Shown here: positions 1-8,094 of the stretch, in pieces
Position numbering within the stretch: position 1 is the first letter of the stretch
How the letters are laid out: each line of letters begins with the position of its first letter
Assembly (NCBI GenBank): GCA_017481495.1
Contig: JAFUPC010000072.1
Span: 1-38,262, forward strand
Direction: 5' to 3'
DNA from: Clostridia bacterium
GTDB taxonomy: Bacteria > Bacillota > Clostridia > Oscillospirales > CAG-272
DNA: 38,262 nucleotides
Program-made: the position numbers and the translations under genes
Notes under the pieces: model-generated
Database searches by the model: none
What the model saw: only the letters and a program-made list of their open reading frames with translations
What the model was told of the DNA's origin: nothing

Positions 1-42
1 GATATTGACATCTACTACCGCTTGATCGGCAAAATTGAGTAA
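1..42 (+). CDS. C-terminal end of a probable site-specific (serine) recombinase, partial
   Basis: Frame 1 is open from the window edge and reads DIDIYYRLIGKIE, then stops at TAA (40-42). A tail of the type 'VDIYY..IGKI' closes many large serine recombinases (Pin-related family with recombinase and zinc-ribbon domains) that move Clostridia integrative elements. Only 13 residues are visible, so the family call rests on this short tail and on the context: it lies immediately before a hairpin and a regulator gene with its 5' end removed, which is what the edge of an integrated element looks like. The catalytic domain would lie upstream of the window. Confidence 0.5.
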   Translation, partial: DIDIYYRLIGKIE

Positions 43-52
43 AAACAACGAT

Positions 53-86
53 ATGAGTGCCTATGCAAATGGGCGTAGGCACTCAT
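53..86 (+). terminator. Strong hairpin after the recombinase-like gene
   Basis: ATGAGTGCCTATGC (53-66) pairs with GCGTAGGCACTCAT (73-86) across a 6-base loop: 14 pairs, with one A-C mismatch on the + strand. No long T run follows, so it may be a poor intrinsic terminator. It could instead be an end structure of the element. It sits 10 bases after the recombinase stop codon. Confidence 0.5.
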
Positions 87-105
87 ACATAACCAATATC
101 TTTAA

Positions 106-1119
106 GTACGGGAAACGGGAAACGGGTATCCCGACATCGAGTATCTGCCGGCACTGGCGGACGTATTTTCCGTCTCGACCGATGAACTGCTCGGCTACCG
201 CATTTCCGCAAGAGAAGCCGATGCCGCGGCGGTGCGGCGCCGTCTGACGGAGCTTTCCGAGACCGGAACGGACGAAGAATATCTCTCGTTTGCCCGCGAT
301 GCCGCCGCCCGTTTTCCCTCGGATGACGGGATCCGCCGGGAGCTTGCGGACGCCATCTGCCGGTGCGTGATGGACTGCGATACACCCGATCCCGCACTTC
401 TGCGGGAAGCGGAAACGCTCTACAACACGGTGCTTTCCCGCGCACAGGACGAAAATTTCCGTGCCGAGACCCTGCTCTCCCTCTCCGCACTGTACGCATA
501 CGGGTTCCGCGATGCCCGGAAAGCTAAGGAGACCTGTCAGCGCCTGTCACCGATGAAATATTGTCGGGAAACGGCACTGGCCTCGGGCATCGGCGACGGG
601 AATACCGGAGCATATATCCGGGAATCCATCGAAAAGCTGACCGATGCGCTCGGACTTGCCATCCGGAATCTCGTTCTGAACGAAGACCTGCCGAACGGTG
701 CGGACACCTGGGAGACCAAGATCGAAATGCTCCACACGGCAAACCGCCTGTACGAGCAGATTTTCGGGGACAACCTCATGTTTTACCACATCCGGCTGTC
801 GTTCAATCACTGGGTGATCTCGACGTATCAGATGTCACTCGGACAGCATCCGGCGGCACTCAATTCGCTGGAAAACGCCGCCCGTCATGCCGCCGCGTAT
901 GACCGGGCGTATGAGGCGGATCACGGGAAGTGCTACACCTCCCCGTATACACTTGGGATCGTGTACCCATCCCCGGAACACACGGATTTCCACGAACCGC
1001 ACTACAAAACCAATTGCCGATGGCTGTCGGAAAAGCTTGCGCACCCGCGGTATGATCCAATCCGCGCAGACGAGGATTTCCGCACACTCACCGAAAAACT
1101 GAATCATCCCGCAGACTGA
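106..1119 (+). pseudogene. XRE-family regulator truncated at its 5' end by the element; C-terminal TPR-like domain remains
   Basis: After an in-frame TAA (103-105) the frame reads V-R-E-T-G-N-G-Y-P-D-I-E-Y-L-P-A-L-A-D-V-F-S-V-S-T-D-E-L-L-G-Y. The part from E-T-G is the last third of an XRE/Cro-type helix-turn-helix domain. About 290 further residues follow, rich in alpha-helix with W, Y and L repeats, as in Clostridia XRE proteins with a tetratricopeptide-like C-terminal half. Helices 1-3, including the recognition helix, are missing. There is no ATG or ribosome binding site near the family-like start; the first in-frame start is a GTG at 232. I infer that a mobile element inserted into the HTH coding region and left this part unexpressed or expressed as a fragment. 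The remaining 3' part shows no further frameshift. A bidirectional terminator follows the stop codon. Confidence 0.75.
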
Positions 1120-1125
1120 CCGAAA

Positions 1126-1170
1126 AAGGCTTCCGGTATTTTCCGACCGGAAGCCTTATTGTATTCTTTT
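1126..1170. terminator. Bidirectional intrinsic terminator between convergent genes
   Basis: AAGGCTTCCGGT (1126-1137) pairs perfectly with ACCGGAAGCCTT (1146-1157) over an 8-base loop. A T-rich tail (ATTGTATTCTTTT) follows on the + strand, and five T's follow on the - strand. It serves the truncated regulator (+) and the GH42 gene (-). Confidence 0.85.
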
Positions 1171-1185
1171 CGGATGTCCTCTCTG

Positions 1186-3207
1186 TCAGATGTCTTCCAG
1201 AACCAGGATCCCGTACCCACCGAGCGTTACGCGGCCGGAAACGGTTTCTCCGGTGACGACGTTCTTCATCGGGCGGTCAAGGGTGTACGCGGCGGGTGCA
1301 CCTGCGTATTCGACGAGGATGAGACCGGAAACGGTTTCCCCATTGGCAGAAACGGGTTCTCCTTTGCGCGGGATGACCATCAGACTGCCTTCGGCGTTCC
1401 CGTGGGGGATACCGGCTTCGGTCAATGCGGCGGCGCAGAGGGCTTTCAGCGCATCGTAGGAGAGGAAGGTACCCAGAAGTATGACGGTACCCCGTCCGAC
1501 CTTACGGCGGATGATACACGCCTTTCCGTCGATGGCACTGTGACCACCGCGGACAACAGCAAGCGTGTTCTCCGGTATTTCGTCCCAGATGTCGTACCAC
1601 AAGGACGAACCGAGTTCTTCGCCCGTTTGGGCGGACACCGCCGAGATCTGCCCAGCGCGGTCGGGAATGCCGTACAGCCATTCGGCACCCGTCAGCTCTT
1701 CCAGCATCCCGAACGGCTTGTGCGGATACCGCGCGCCGATTTCATTGCGGATGTCGGACAGCGGGCCGACGATCCACACGCCGCCGTTTTTCACCCATTC
1801 CGCGATGCGCGCGGGAAGATCGCCCTCCTCCAATGTCATCATCATGGGCGAGACGAGCAGCTTGTACTTCGATAAATCTTCGTGCGCGTCAATGACGTCC
1901 ACGCGCACCCCGCAGTCGGCAAGCGGCTTATAAAAGTCCGGAATGCGGTCGTTGCCCGCACCTGCGACCATCGTCTGCGTGTTGTGCATATTCCAGTTGC
2001 GGCTGGTATAGTGGAATGCTACCTCGGCGCATACCTTGGTATTGTTGATGAAATCCGCCGTTTTCGCAAACAGATCCGCCGTTTCTCTGACTTCCCCGAA
2101 AATGTGCATCGGTCTGCCGGATGCATCCAAAACGGAGCCGTGCGACAGCTCGTGTCCTGCCCAGTGCGTGCGCCAGATCCAGTACATATTCGCCTCCCCG
2201 CCGAGTGCCAGCGGCAGAAACGAATTGACACGGCACCATCCGTCGGGCTTGATGCTCTGACCGATGTCGGTGGAACCGTTCCACGAGGTCTGCGTTTCGG
2301 TGTTCCAGAACGGATGGGATTTGAAATTCCGCAGGTAATCGAACCAGAAACAGCACTGCCATTCGTTGTGCGGCTCGTTGTAATGGTTGAACTGCACGAT
2401 GTCGAGCTTTTCGTTTAAGTGTCGGTAGTCCATGCCATTGAACGGCATCGTGTCCGTGCCGACGGGCGCACCGTTTTTCACATAGCGGTGGAGAATGTCC
2501 GCCTGCATATGTACAAATTCCACATGGCTTTCATTACCGAACGTCAGCCATTCGAGCTTCAGGTGCGGATTGTGCCACGCATCGCGCGGCGCGGGGATCT
2601 CGTCAAAGTTGTCATACGCCTGGCTGAAGAGGTTTAAGTTCCACGCGGTGTTGAGCGCATCGACCGTGCCGTATTTTTTCCGCAGGAAATCGCGGAATTT
2701 TGCAAGACATGTCGGGCAATAACAGCCGTCCCAGGAATATATCTCGTTGTCGATCTGCCAGCCGACAATGTACGGGTCATCGCCGAATTCCTTTGCCATC
2801 GCTTCGACGATGCGCGCGGAAGCATTGCGGTAGCGGACATTGTTGGAACAGCAGTGCCGTCTGCCGCCGTGGGAAGCCGGTCTGTCCTGTGCGTTGACCG
2901 ACATGACGTCGGGATGCAGGTTCGACAGCCACTTCGGCGGCGTTGCCGTCGGCGTTCCCATAACAACGGCGATTCCGGCATCGCCCAGCTTGTTCACCAC
3001 AGTGTGAAGCCAGCCGAAATCGTACTGTCCGGGCGCCGGTTCCATCTTTTTCCAGGCAAATTCACCGATACGCGCGGCGGTGATGCCCACTTTTTTCATC
3101 ATGGCAATGTCGTAGTCGATCTCTGTCTCCGGCCAGTCCTCCGGATAATACGCCGCGCCGAGATACGGCGGCAGGGGTACTGGTTGTCGGGTGGTGTTCG
3201 GGGTCAT
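1186..3207 (-). CDS. GH42 beta-galactosidase, intracellular
   Basis: Hydrolyses terminal beta-D-galactosides (lactose-type or galacto-oligosaccharides). The 673-residue length is usual for GH42. The N-terminal TIM barrel begins at 'YLGAAYYPEDWP' (residues 15-26). GWQIDNE places the catalytic acid/base at E155, and FWNTETQ places the nucleophile at E304. A cysteine cluster C162-x-C164-x2-C167, with C119/C120 nearby, matches the zinc site seen in many GH42 trimers. A Rossmann-like A domain and a small beta C-terminal domain follow. There is no signal peptide. I chose the ATG at 3207 because AAGGAG lies 10 bases upstream; a longer open frame to 3300 adds a non-family extension running through the promoter. 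It is a single-gene transcript with its own consensus promoter (3241-3269), downstream of the hyd operon terminator. Plant galactan or host glycan oligosaccharides are possible substrates (inference). Confidence 0.93.
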   Translation of the reverse strand: MTPNTTRQPVPLPPYLGAAYYPEDWPETEIDYDIAMMKKVGITAARIGEFAWKKMEPAPGQYDFGWLHTVVNKLGDAGIAVVMGTPTATPPKWLSNLHPDVMSVNAQDRPASHGGRRHCCSNNVRYRNASARIVEAMAKEFGDDPYIVGWQIDNEIYSWDGCYCPTCLAKFRDFLRKKYGTVDALNTAWNLNLFSQAYDNFDEIPAPRDAWHNPHLKLEWLTFGNESHVEFVHMQADILHRYVKNGAPVGTDTMPFNGMDYRHLNEKLDIVQFNHYNEPHNEWQCCFWFDYLRNFKSHPFWNTETQTSWNGSTDIGQSIKPDGWCRVNSFLPLALGGEANMYWIWRTHWAGHELSHGSVLDASGRPMHIFGEVRETADLFAKTADFINNTKVCAEVAFHYTSRNWNMHNTQTMVAGAGNDRIPDFYKPLADCGVRVDVIDAHEDLSKYKLLVSPMMMTLEEGDLPARIAEWVKNGGVWIVGPLSDIRNEIGARYPHKPFGMLEELTGAEWLYGIPDRAGQISAVSAQTGEELGSSLWYDIWDEIPENTLAVVRGGHSAIDGKACIIRRKVGRGTVILLGTFLSYDALKALCAAALTEAGIPHGNAEGSLMVIPRKGEPVSANGETVSGLILVEYAGAPAAYTLDRPMKNVVTGETVSGRVTLGGYGILVLEDI

Positions 3208-3240
3208 TTTCGTGGTCTCCTTTTGGTGGGGTTTTCTTTT

Positions 3241-3269
3241 ATTATACGATACGGCGGGGGATTTGTCAA
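3241..3269 (-). promoter_or_regulatory. Consensus sigma-A promoter of the GH42 gene
   Basis: On the - strand: TTGACA (3269-3264), a 17-base spacer, TATAAT (3246-3241). Both hexamers are perfect. The predicted leader is about 30 bases and contains the AAGGAG ribosome binding site. Confidence 0.85.
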
Positions 3270-3280
3270 GGGGAAATATA

Positions 3281-3314
3281 AAAATCCCGCCTCTTTTCAC
3301 AGAAACGGGATTTT
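3281..3314 (-). terminator. Intrinsic terminator of the hydCBA operon
   Basis: On the - strand AAAATCCCG (3314-3306) pairs with CGGGATTTT (3289-3281) over a 16-base loop, followed by TATATTT. It lies 21 bases after the hydA stop and just upstream of the GH42 promoter. Confidence 0.75.
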
Positions 3315-3334
3315 CTTATCTCAGAAATTCAGAA

Positions 3335-5074
3335 TCAGAACTTCTTGCCTGCCTTGTAGGTGGTGTGCAGGTCGTGGTGTGCCTTGTGGCAGCCGTAGGT
3401 GTCCTTGTAGTACTCCTCATAGAGTGCCTTGACGACAGGAGACTCGTGGGACTTGCGGAGGACAGCGGCCTCGTCCTGGTCGTAGAGAACCTTTGCGCGC
3501 AGGCCGTGGATGTCAACGGTGTCGCGGACATACTGCGGGTGGATCGGCTGACCGCCGCCGGTGACACAGCCGCCGGGGCAGCCCATGATCTCGACGAACG
3601 TCCAGTCAGCTTCGCCGGATGCGATCTTCTTCATGATCTCGTTTGCAGCCTTGCCGCCGGATGCGACAGCGACCTTGATGGTCATGCCGGCGATTTCCAG
3701 CGTTGCTTCCTTGATGGACTCATTGCCGCGGACCGCTTCGTAGACGATCTCGGTGTTGTCCTTGCCCGTGAGCCAGTCGTTTGCGGTACGGAGTGCCGCT
3801 TCCATAACGCCGCCGGTGGTGCCGAAGATGACAGCTGCGCCGGTATCCTGACCGAGCGGATTGTCAAATTCTTCATCGGGCAGAGCGTTGAAGTTCAGAC
3901 CCTGGCGCTTGATCATGCGGGCAAGCTCACGGGTGGTGATGGAAACATCCACGTCCGGAACGCCTGCGGCATCCTGGTCTTCGCGCTTGATCTCATACTT
4001 CTTTGCGGTACACGGCATGACAGCGACGACGACGATGTCCTCGGGCTTGATGCCTTCCTTTTCCGCATACCAGGTCTTGATGATCGCGCCGGTCATCTGC
4101 ATCGGGGACTTGCAGGAGGACAGGTGGTCGATCTCGTCCGGATAGTACTGTTCGCAGAAGCGAACCCAACCGGGCGAGCAGGAGGTGATCATCGGGAGAA
4201 CGCCGCCGTTCTTGACGCGGTCAAGAAGTTCAGTTGCTTCCTCGACGATGGTGACGTCGGCACCGAAGTCGATGTCGAACACCTTGTCGGCACCGAGACG
4301 GCGGAGCGCGGCAACCATCTTGCCCTCAACACCGGTACCGATCGGATTGCCGAATTCTTCACCGAGCGCCGCACGGACAGCGGGTGCGGTCATCATGACG
4401 ACGTGCTTGGTCGGGTCGGCGATGGCAGCCCAGACCTTGTCGGTGTCATCCTTTTCGGTGAGTGCGCCGGTCGGGCAGACGACGGTACACTGACCGCAGG
4501 AGATACACGGTGTGTCGTTCAGATTCAGCTTGAATGCCTGACCGATGTTGGTGTCGATACCGCGGTCGTTTGCACCGAGGATACCGACAAACTGCTGATT
4601 ACAGACAGCGACACAGCGGCGGCAGAGAATGCACTTGTTGTTGTCACGGACAAGGTGCGGTGCGGAATCGTCGATGGCAAATTCCGGCTTGAAGCCTTCA
4701 AATTCGTCACCGGTGACACCGTAGTCGTTGCACAGCTTCTGCAGTTCGCAGTTGGTAGAGCGTGCGCAGGACAGACATTTCTTGTCGTGGGTGGAAAGGA
4801 TCAGCTCGAGCGTGGTCTTGCGCGCTGCCTGAACCTTTGCGGTGTTGGTCTGGATCTCCATGCCCTCGCTTACCGGATAAACGCAAGCGGGAACGAGACC
4901 GCGTGCGCCGGTAGCTTCAACCACACAGATGCGGCAGGCACCGATGGCATTGATTTCCTTCATATAGCAGAGGGTGGGGATCTCCACGCCCGCTGCTCTT
5001 GCGGCTTCCAGAATTGTGGAGCCCTTCGGTACGCTGACAGCAATACCGTTTACTTTGCAATTGATCATATCCAT
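3335..5074 (-). CDS. hydA: [FeFe] hydrogenase catalytic subunit, NADH-linked (HydA)
   Basis: Reduces protons to H2, in this trimeric class probably with electrons from NADH plus reduced ferredoxin (bifurcation or confurcation). The 579 residues show, in order: a [2Fe-2S] site (C36, C47, C50, C64), a His-ligated [4Fe-4S] site (H96, C100, C103, C109), two ferredoxin-type clusters (C148/151/154/158 and C190/193/196/200), and the H-cluster domain. The H-cluster motifs are L1 TSCSPGW (C299), L2 MPCTAKK (C354) and L3 MGCPGGCVTGGGQP (C499, C503). TSCSPGW, with Ser after the Cys, is common in multimeric NAD-linked enzymes. The start at 5074 follows AAGGAGG, 18 bases after the hydB stop; M3 (5068) is an alternative. 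It is the last gene of the hydCBA operon. Maturases HydE/F/G are not in the window. Confidence 0.95.
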   Translation of the reverse strand: MDMINCKVNGIAVSVPKGSTILEAARAAGVEIPTLCYMKEINAIGACRICVVEATGARGLVPACVYPVSEGMEIQTNTAKVQAARKTTLELILSTHDKKCLSCARSTNCELQKLCNDYGVTGDEFEGFKPEFAIDDSAPHLVRDNNKCILCRRCVAVCNQQFVGILGANDRGIDTNIGQAFKLNLNDTPCISCGQCTVVCPTGALTEKDDTDKVWAAIADPTKHVVMMTAPAVRAALGEEFGNPIGTGVEGKMVAALRRLGADKVFDIDFGADVTIVEEATELLDRVKNGGVLPMITSCSPGWVRFCEQYYPDEIDHLSSCKSPMQMTGAIIKTWYAEKEGIKPEDIVVVAVMPCTAKKYEIKREDQDAAGVPDVDVSITTRELARMIKRQGLNFNALPDEEFDNPLGQDTGAAVIFGTTGGVMEAALRTANDWLTGKDNTEIVYEAVRGNESIKEATLEIAGMTIKVAVASGGKAANEIMKKIASGEADWTFVEIMGCPGGCVTGGGQPIHPQYVRDTVDIHGLRAKVLYDQDEAAVLRKSHESPVVKALYEEYYKDTYGCHKAHHDLHTTYKAGKKF

Positions 5075-5092
5075 TTAATCGGCTCCTCCTTT

Positions 5093-6991
5093 TTACTGCT
5101 TGGAAATTGCGTCGAACTTACAGCCATCGATACAAGCGCCGCACTTGATACACTTGGACGTGTCAATTCTCATGGACGGCAGACGATGACCGGGTGCGAC
5201 ATAATCGGTCTTGACGATGGTATTGACCGGGCAGTTTCTTGCACACTTGCCGCAGCCGATACACTTTTCCTGGTCGATGACGAAGGAGACAAGCTTCTTG
5301 CAGACACCGGCCGGGCACTTCTTGTCAACAACATGGGCGACATATTCTTCGCGGAAGAACTTGAGGGTGGCGAGAACGGGGTTGGGTGCCGTCTGACCGA
5401 GACCGCAGAGGGAGTTGGACTTGATGTAGTTGCAGAGATCCTCGAGCTTGTCAAGGTCTTCAAGCGTACCCTCACCGCGTGTGATCTTGTCAAGGATCTC
5501 AAGCAGTCTCTTGGTACCGACACGGCAGGGCGTACACTTGCCGCAGGATTCGTCGACGGTGAATTCGAGGAAGAACTTCGCCATATCGACCATACAGTTG
5601 TCCTCGTCCATGACGATCAGACCGCCGGAGCCCATCATACAGCCCATTGCGACCAGGTTGTCATAGTCGACCGCGACATCCATCAGACGTGCGGGGATAC
5701 AGCCGCCGGACGGGCCGCCGGTCTGTGCTGCCTTGAACTGCTTGCCGTTCGGGACACCGCCGCCGATCTCTTCGATGATCTCACGCAGGGTGATACCCAT
5801 CGGGATCTCAACAAGACCGGTGTGCTTGATCTTGCCGCCGAGCGCGAAGACCTTGGTACCCTTGGACTTTTCGGTACCCATGGATGCGAACCATTCCGCG
5901 CCGCGCAGGATGATCTGCGGGACGTTTGCGAAGGTCTCGACGTTGTTTTCAACGGTGGGACATCCGAACAGACCCTTGACTGCCGGGAACGGCGGACGGG
6001 GTCTCGGCTCACCGCGGTTGCCCTCGATGGAGGTCATGAGTGCGGTTTCCTCGCCGCAGACGAATGCGCCCGCACCGAGACGGATCTCCATATCAAAGCT
6101 GAAGCCGGAACCGAGAATGTCCTTACCGAGCATACCGTTTGCACGGGCATCCTCGATGGCTTTCTGCAGTCTGGTGACCGCGATCGGATATTCCGCACGG
6201 ACGTAGACATAACCCATATCCGCACCGACAGCGTAACCTGCGATGGTCATTGCCTCGATGATGCAGTGCGGGTCGCCCTCAAGGACGGATCTGTCCATGA
6301 ATGCGCCGGGGTCACCCTCGTCGGCGTTGCAGACAACGTACTTCTGCGGGCCGTCGGCGATGAAGGACCACTTCTTGCCGGTCGGGAAGCCGCCGCCGCC
6401 TCTGCCGCGCAGACCGGAATCGAGAATGGTCTGGGTGACTTCCTTGGGGGACAGCTCGGTGAGACATTTTGCGAGTGCCTGATAACCGTCGCGTGCGATA
6501 TATTCGTTGATGTCCTCAGGGTTGATGACACCGCAGTTACGCAGAGCGACACGGACCTGCTTCTTGTAGAAGTCGGTCTCATTGTATTTCTTGATGGAGC
6601 CGTCGGCAAGGACAGTCTCCTTGTAAAGATACTTTTCAACGATCTTGCCGTTCACAAAGTGCTGCTCGACGATCTCGGGAATGTCTTCTGCCTGAACCAT
6701 GGAGTAGAAGCAGCCTTCCGGATAAACGATCATGATCGGGCCGAGTGCGCACAGACCGAAGCAGCCGGTGCGGACGACCTTGACTTCGTCTGCGATACCG
6801 TGCTTTTCAAGTTCAGTGTGAAGTGTTTCGATAATGGCCTCGGAATGGGACGAGGTACAGCCGGTACCGCCGCAGACGAGGACATTTCTCTTGTATTTGG
6901 ACTGGGATGCAAGCGCAGGGTCATCCAGACGCAGGGCGATCTCGCCCATGGACGCTTCCTTGATTGCCTGCAGTTCAGCAACTGTTTTCAT
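5093..6991 (-). CDS. hydB: NADH-linked hydrogenase subunit HydB (NuoF-like, FMN and Fe-S)
   Basis: Flavin-containing subunit that exchanges electrons with NAD(H) and routes them to HydA. The 632 residues show a thioredoxin-like [2Fe-2S] domain (C40, C45, C77, C81), the NuoF FMN/NADH domain with GRGGGGFPTGKKW (196-208), a [4Fe-4S] site CGKC..C (C483, C486, C489, C529), and a C-terminal 2x[4Fe-4S] ferredoxin domain (C577/580/583/587 and C614/617/620/624). This order matches HydB of bifurcating hydrogenases rather than complex I NuoF, which lacks the N-terminal and C-terminal extensions. The start at 6991 has AAGGAGG 11 bases upstream; earlier in-frame codons overlap hydC. It lies 31 bases after the hydC stop and 18 before hydA. 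Confidence 0.95.
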   Translation of the reverse strand: MKTVAELQAIKEASMGEIALRLDDPALASQSKYKRNVLVCGGTGCTSSHSEAIIETLHTELEKHGIADEVKVVRTGCFGLCALGPIMIVYPEGCFYSMVQAEDIPEIVEQHFVNGKIVEKYLYKETVLADGSIKKYNETDFYKKQVRVALRNCGVINPEDINEYIARDGYQALAKCLTELSPKEVTQTILDSGLRGRGGGGFPTGKKWSFIADGPQKYVVCNADEGDPGAFMDRSVLEGDPHCIIEAMTIAGYAVGADMGYVYVRAEYPIAVTRLQKAIEDARANGMLGKDILGSGFSFDMEIRLGAGAFVCGEETALMTSIEGNRGEPRPRPPFPAVKGLFGCPTVENNVETFANVPQIILRGAEWFASMGTEKSKGTKVFALGGKIKHTGLVEIPMGITLREIIEEIGGGVPNGKQFKAAQTGGPSGGCIPARLMDVAVDYDNLVAMGCMMGSGGLIVMDEDNCMVDMAKFFLEFTVDESCGKCTPCRVGTKRLLEILDKITRGEGTLEDLDKLEDLCNYIKSNSLCGLGQTAPNPVLATLKFFREEYVAHVVDKKCPAGVCKKLVSFVIDQEKCIGCGKCARNCPVNTIVKTDYVAPGHRLPSMRIDTSKCIKCGACIDGCKFDAISKQ

Positions 6992-7022
6992 GTATGCGTA
7001 TTCCTCCTTGAAACGGTATTGA

Positions 7023-7520
7023 TTACTTGCCGTACTTTTCCAGAATGCCGGCGACATCGTCCTTGGTCAGTCTGCCGTAAACTTCGTCGTTCACGGTCAG
7101 GACCGGTGCGAGACCGCAGGCACCGATGCAGCGGCTTGCGGCGAGAGAGAATCTGCCATCGTCGGTACATTCGTCACCTGCAATGCCGAGCTGGCTCTGC
7201 AGTTCGTCGTAGATGGTGCCGGAGCCCTTGACGTAACAGGCTGTGCCGAGACATACGGCGATATGAACCTCACCCTTCTGGGTCAGCGAGAACTGTGCGT
7301 AGAAGGTTGCAACGCCGAAAACCTTTTCCAGCGGGACTTCCATACCCTCTGCGATCATGTTCTGCACTTCCAGCGGGAGATAGCCGTAAATGCCCTGTGC
7401 TTCCTGCATGACCGCCATCAGACGGCTCTTGTCATGCTTGTTTGCGGCGATGATGCTCTGCAGCTGTGCTTCCTGCTCCGCCGTACCGCGGAACGGAGTA
7501 GAGCTGATTTTCTTTTGCAT
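7023..7520 (-). CDS. hydC: NADH-linked hydrogenase subunit HydC (NuoE-like)
   Basis: Small [2Fe-2S] subunit that completes the HydABC complex. The 165-residue protein has the NuoE helical N-terminus and a thioredoxin-fold domain. The cluster ligands are C90 and C95 (CLGTAC) and C131 and C135 (CIGAC). AAGGAGG lies 9 bases before the ATG at 7520. A longer frame exists to 7607, but it runs across the leader and lacks family similarity. First gene of hydCBA; the promoter is at 7610-7638, giving a leader of about 80 bases. Confidence 0.93.
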   Translation of the reverse strand: MQKKISSTPFRGTAEQEAQLQSIIAANKHDKSRLMAVMQEAQGIYGYLPLEVQNMIAEGMEVPLEKVFGVATFYAQFSLTQKGEVHIAVCLGTACYVKGSGTIYDELQSQLGIAGDECTDDGRFSLAASRCIGACGLAPVLTVNDEVYGRLTKDDVAGILEKYGK

Positions 7521-7609
7521 GGATCTTATCCTCCTTAAAGATGATGCTGTGCCATACAGTCGCGGAGCCTTTTTCGCCCGCGGGGACACATCATTTGTTT
7601 CCATCATAC

Positions 7610-7638
7610 ATTATAACACATTTTTTTGCTTTTCGCAA
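7610..7638 (-). promoter_or_regulatory. Promoter of hydCBA
   Basis: On the - strand: TTGCGA (7638-7633), a 17-base spacer, TATAAT (7615-7610). The word TTGCGAAA is directly repeated 12 bases upstream (7650-7643 on the - strand). Dyads that could bind a redox regulator lie further upstream (7656-7696). Confidence 0.7.
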
Positions 7639-7655
7639 GGGGTTTCGCAAGAAAA

Positions 7656-7671
7656 TGTCAGAATTTTGACA
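7656..7671. promoter_or_regulatory. Near-perfect dyad upstream of the hyd promoter
   Basis: TGTCAGAATTTTGACA: arms TGTCA/TGACA around AATT, with one non-symmetric pair. It lies 17 bases upstream of the hydC -35 box. It could be an operator or activator site; the protein is unknown. Confidence 0.4.
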
Positions 7672-7678
7672 AACAATT

Positions 7679-7696
7679 CTGTTAAATTTTTGTCAA
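7679..7696. promoter_or_regulatory. Candidate Rex (NADH/NAD+ sensor) box
   Basis: CTGTTAA-ATTT-TTGTCAA agrees at 11 of 14 informative positions with the Clostridia Rex consensus TTGTTAA-N4-TTAACAA. Rex commonly controls fermentation and hydrogenase genes. The same stretch is also the right arm of an inverted repeat TTGACAAA (7666-7673)/TTTGTCAA (7689-7696). It sits between two divergent promoters rather than over a core promoter, so the call is tentative. Confidence 0.35.
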
Positions 7697-7720
7697 TCAG
7701 GACGAATTTTCCGATTGCTC

Positions 7721-7749
7721 TTGACAGACGGGGAAAGACGGGGTAAAAT
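7721..7749 (+). promoter_or_regulatory. Sigma-A promoter of the 7756-11388 gene group
   Basis: TTGACA (7721-7726), a 17-base spacer, TAAAAT (7744-7749). The expected transcription start (about 7755-7757) falls on the ATG at 7756, so the first message may be leaderless. Confidence 0.75.
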
Positions 7750-7755
7750 ATAAAT

Positions 7756-8082
7756 ATGAAAAACAAAAATATGAGCAATCCCTTTACCCGTATCCACGAC
7801 ATTATCAATGGAGCGGATCCGCGGCGGCTGTATATCCCGCGCAGTCTTTTTCTTTTCATTGCCCTGATCACCGCCGCCCTGCATCTGACAGCGTTTCTTC
7901 TGCGCACCGGGATCTTCGTCATCGTATCGGTCGCTCTGATGTTTGCCTCCCTTCTGTTTGTCCGCCTCTATTACGGGTTATGGATACGGTATTATTCCCG
8001 TATCTCGTTTGCCGTCGTGATGTTGTCACAGCTTTTTGTCACATATCTTCTGGCGGAATTTATCAGATTTTTATGGAAATGA
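7756..8082 (+). CDS. Small three-helix membrane protein, function unknown
   Basis: The 108 residues have a short basic N-terminus and three hydrophobic segments at about residues 31-50, 52-72 and 83-103, so it should be an inner-membrane protein. I do not recognise a family. No Shine-Dalgarno sequence precedes ATG 7756 or the second ATG at 7771, and the promoter predicts that the RNA begins at or next to 7756. It is followed after 12 bases by the MutS-like gene and probably co-transcribed with it. The open frame, strong promoter and operon position argue that it is real. Confidence 0.6.
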   Translation: MKNKNMSNPFTRIHDIINGADPRRLYIPRSLFLFIALITAALHLTAFLLRTGIFVIVSVALMFASLLFVRLYYGLWIRYYSRISFAVVMLSQLFVTYLLAEFIRFLWK

Positions 8083-8094
8083 AAGGATGCGGTC

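Larger units (their letters stand above)
1..111. mobile_element. Right-hand edge of an integrated mobile element (inferred)
   Basis: Three things coincide here: the end of a recombinase-like frame (1-42), a strong hairpin (53-86), and a sharp start of family-like coding sequence at about 112. From there, codons for E-T-G-N-G-Y-P-D-I belong to the end of an XRE helix-turn-helix domain, but the preceding codons (TAA at 103-105) do not. The insertion therefore interrupts the conserved W-E-x-G-x-x-x-P segment. The sequence 109-126 contains a tandem 7-mer (CGGGAAA twice, then CGGG) that may include the recombination core. The exact junction and the left end cannot be seen. Confidence 0.5.

Noticed and set aside
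3191..7231. A 1346-codon open frame on the + strand opposite hydCBA
   Set aside because: It is antisense to three certain genes, has no family motifs or ribosome binding site, and results from GC-rich codon use that removes stop codons from the opposite strand.
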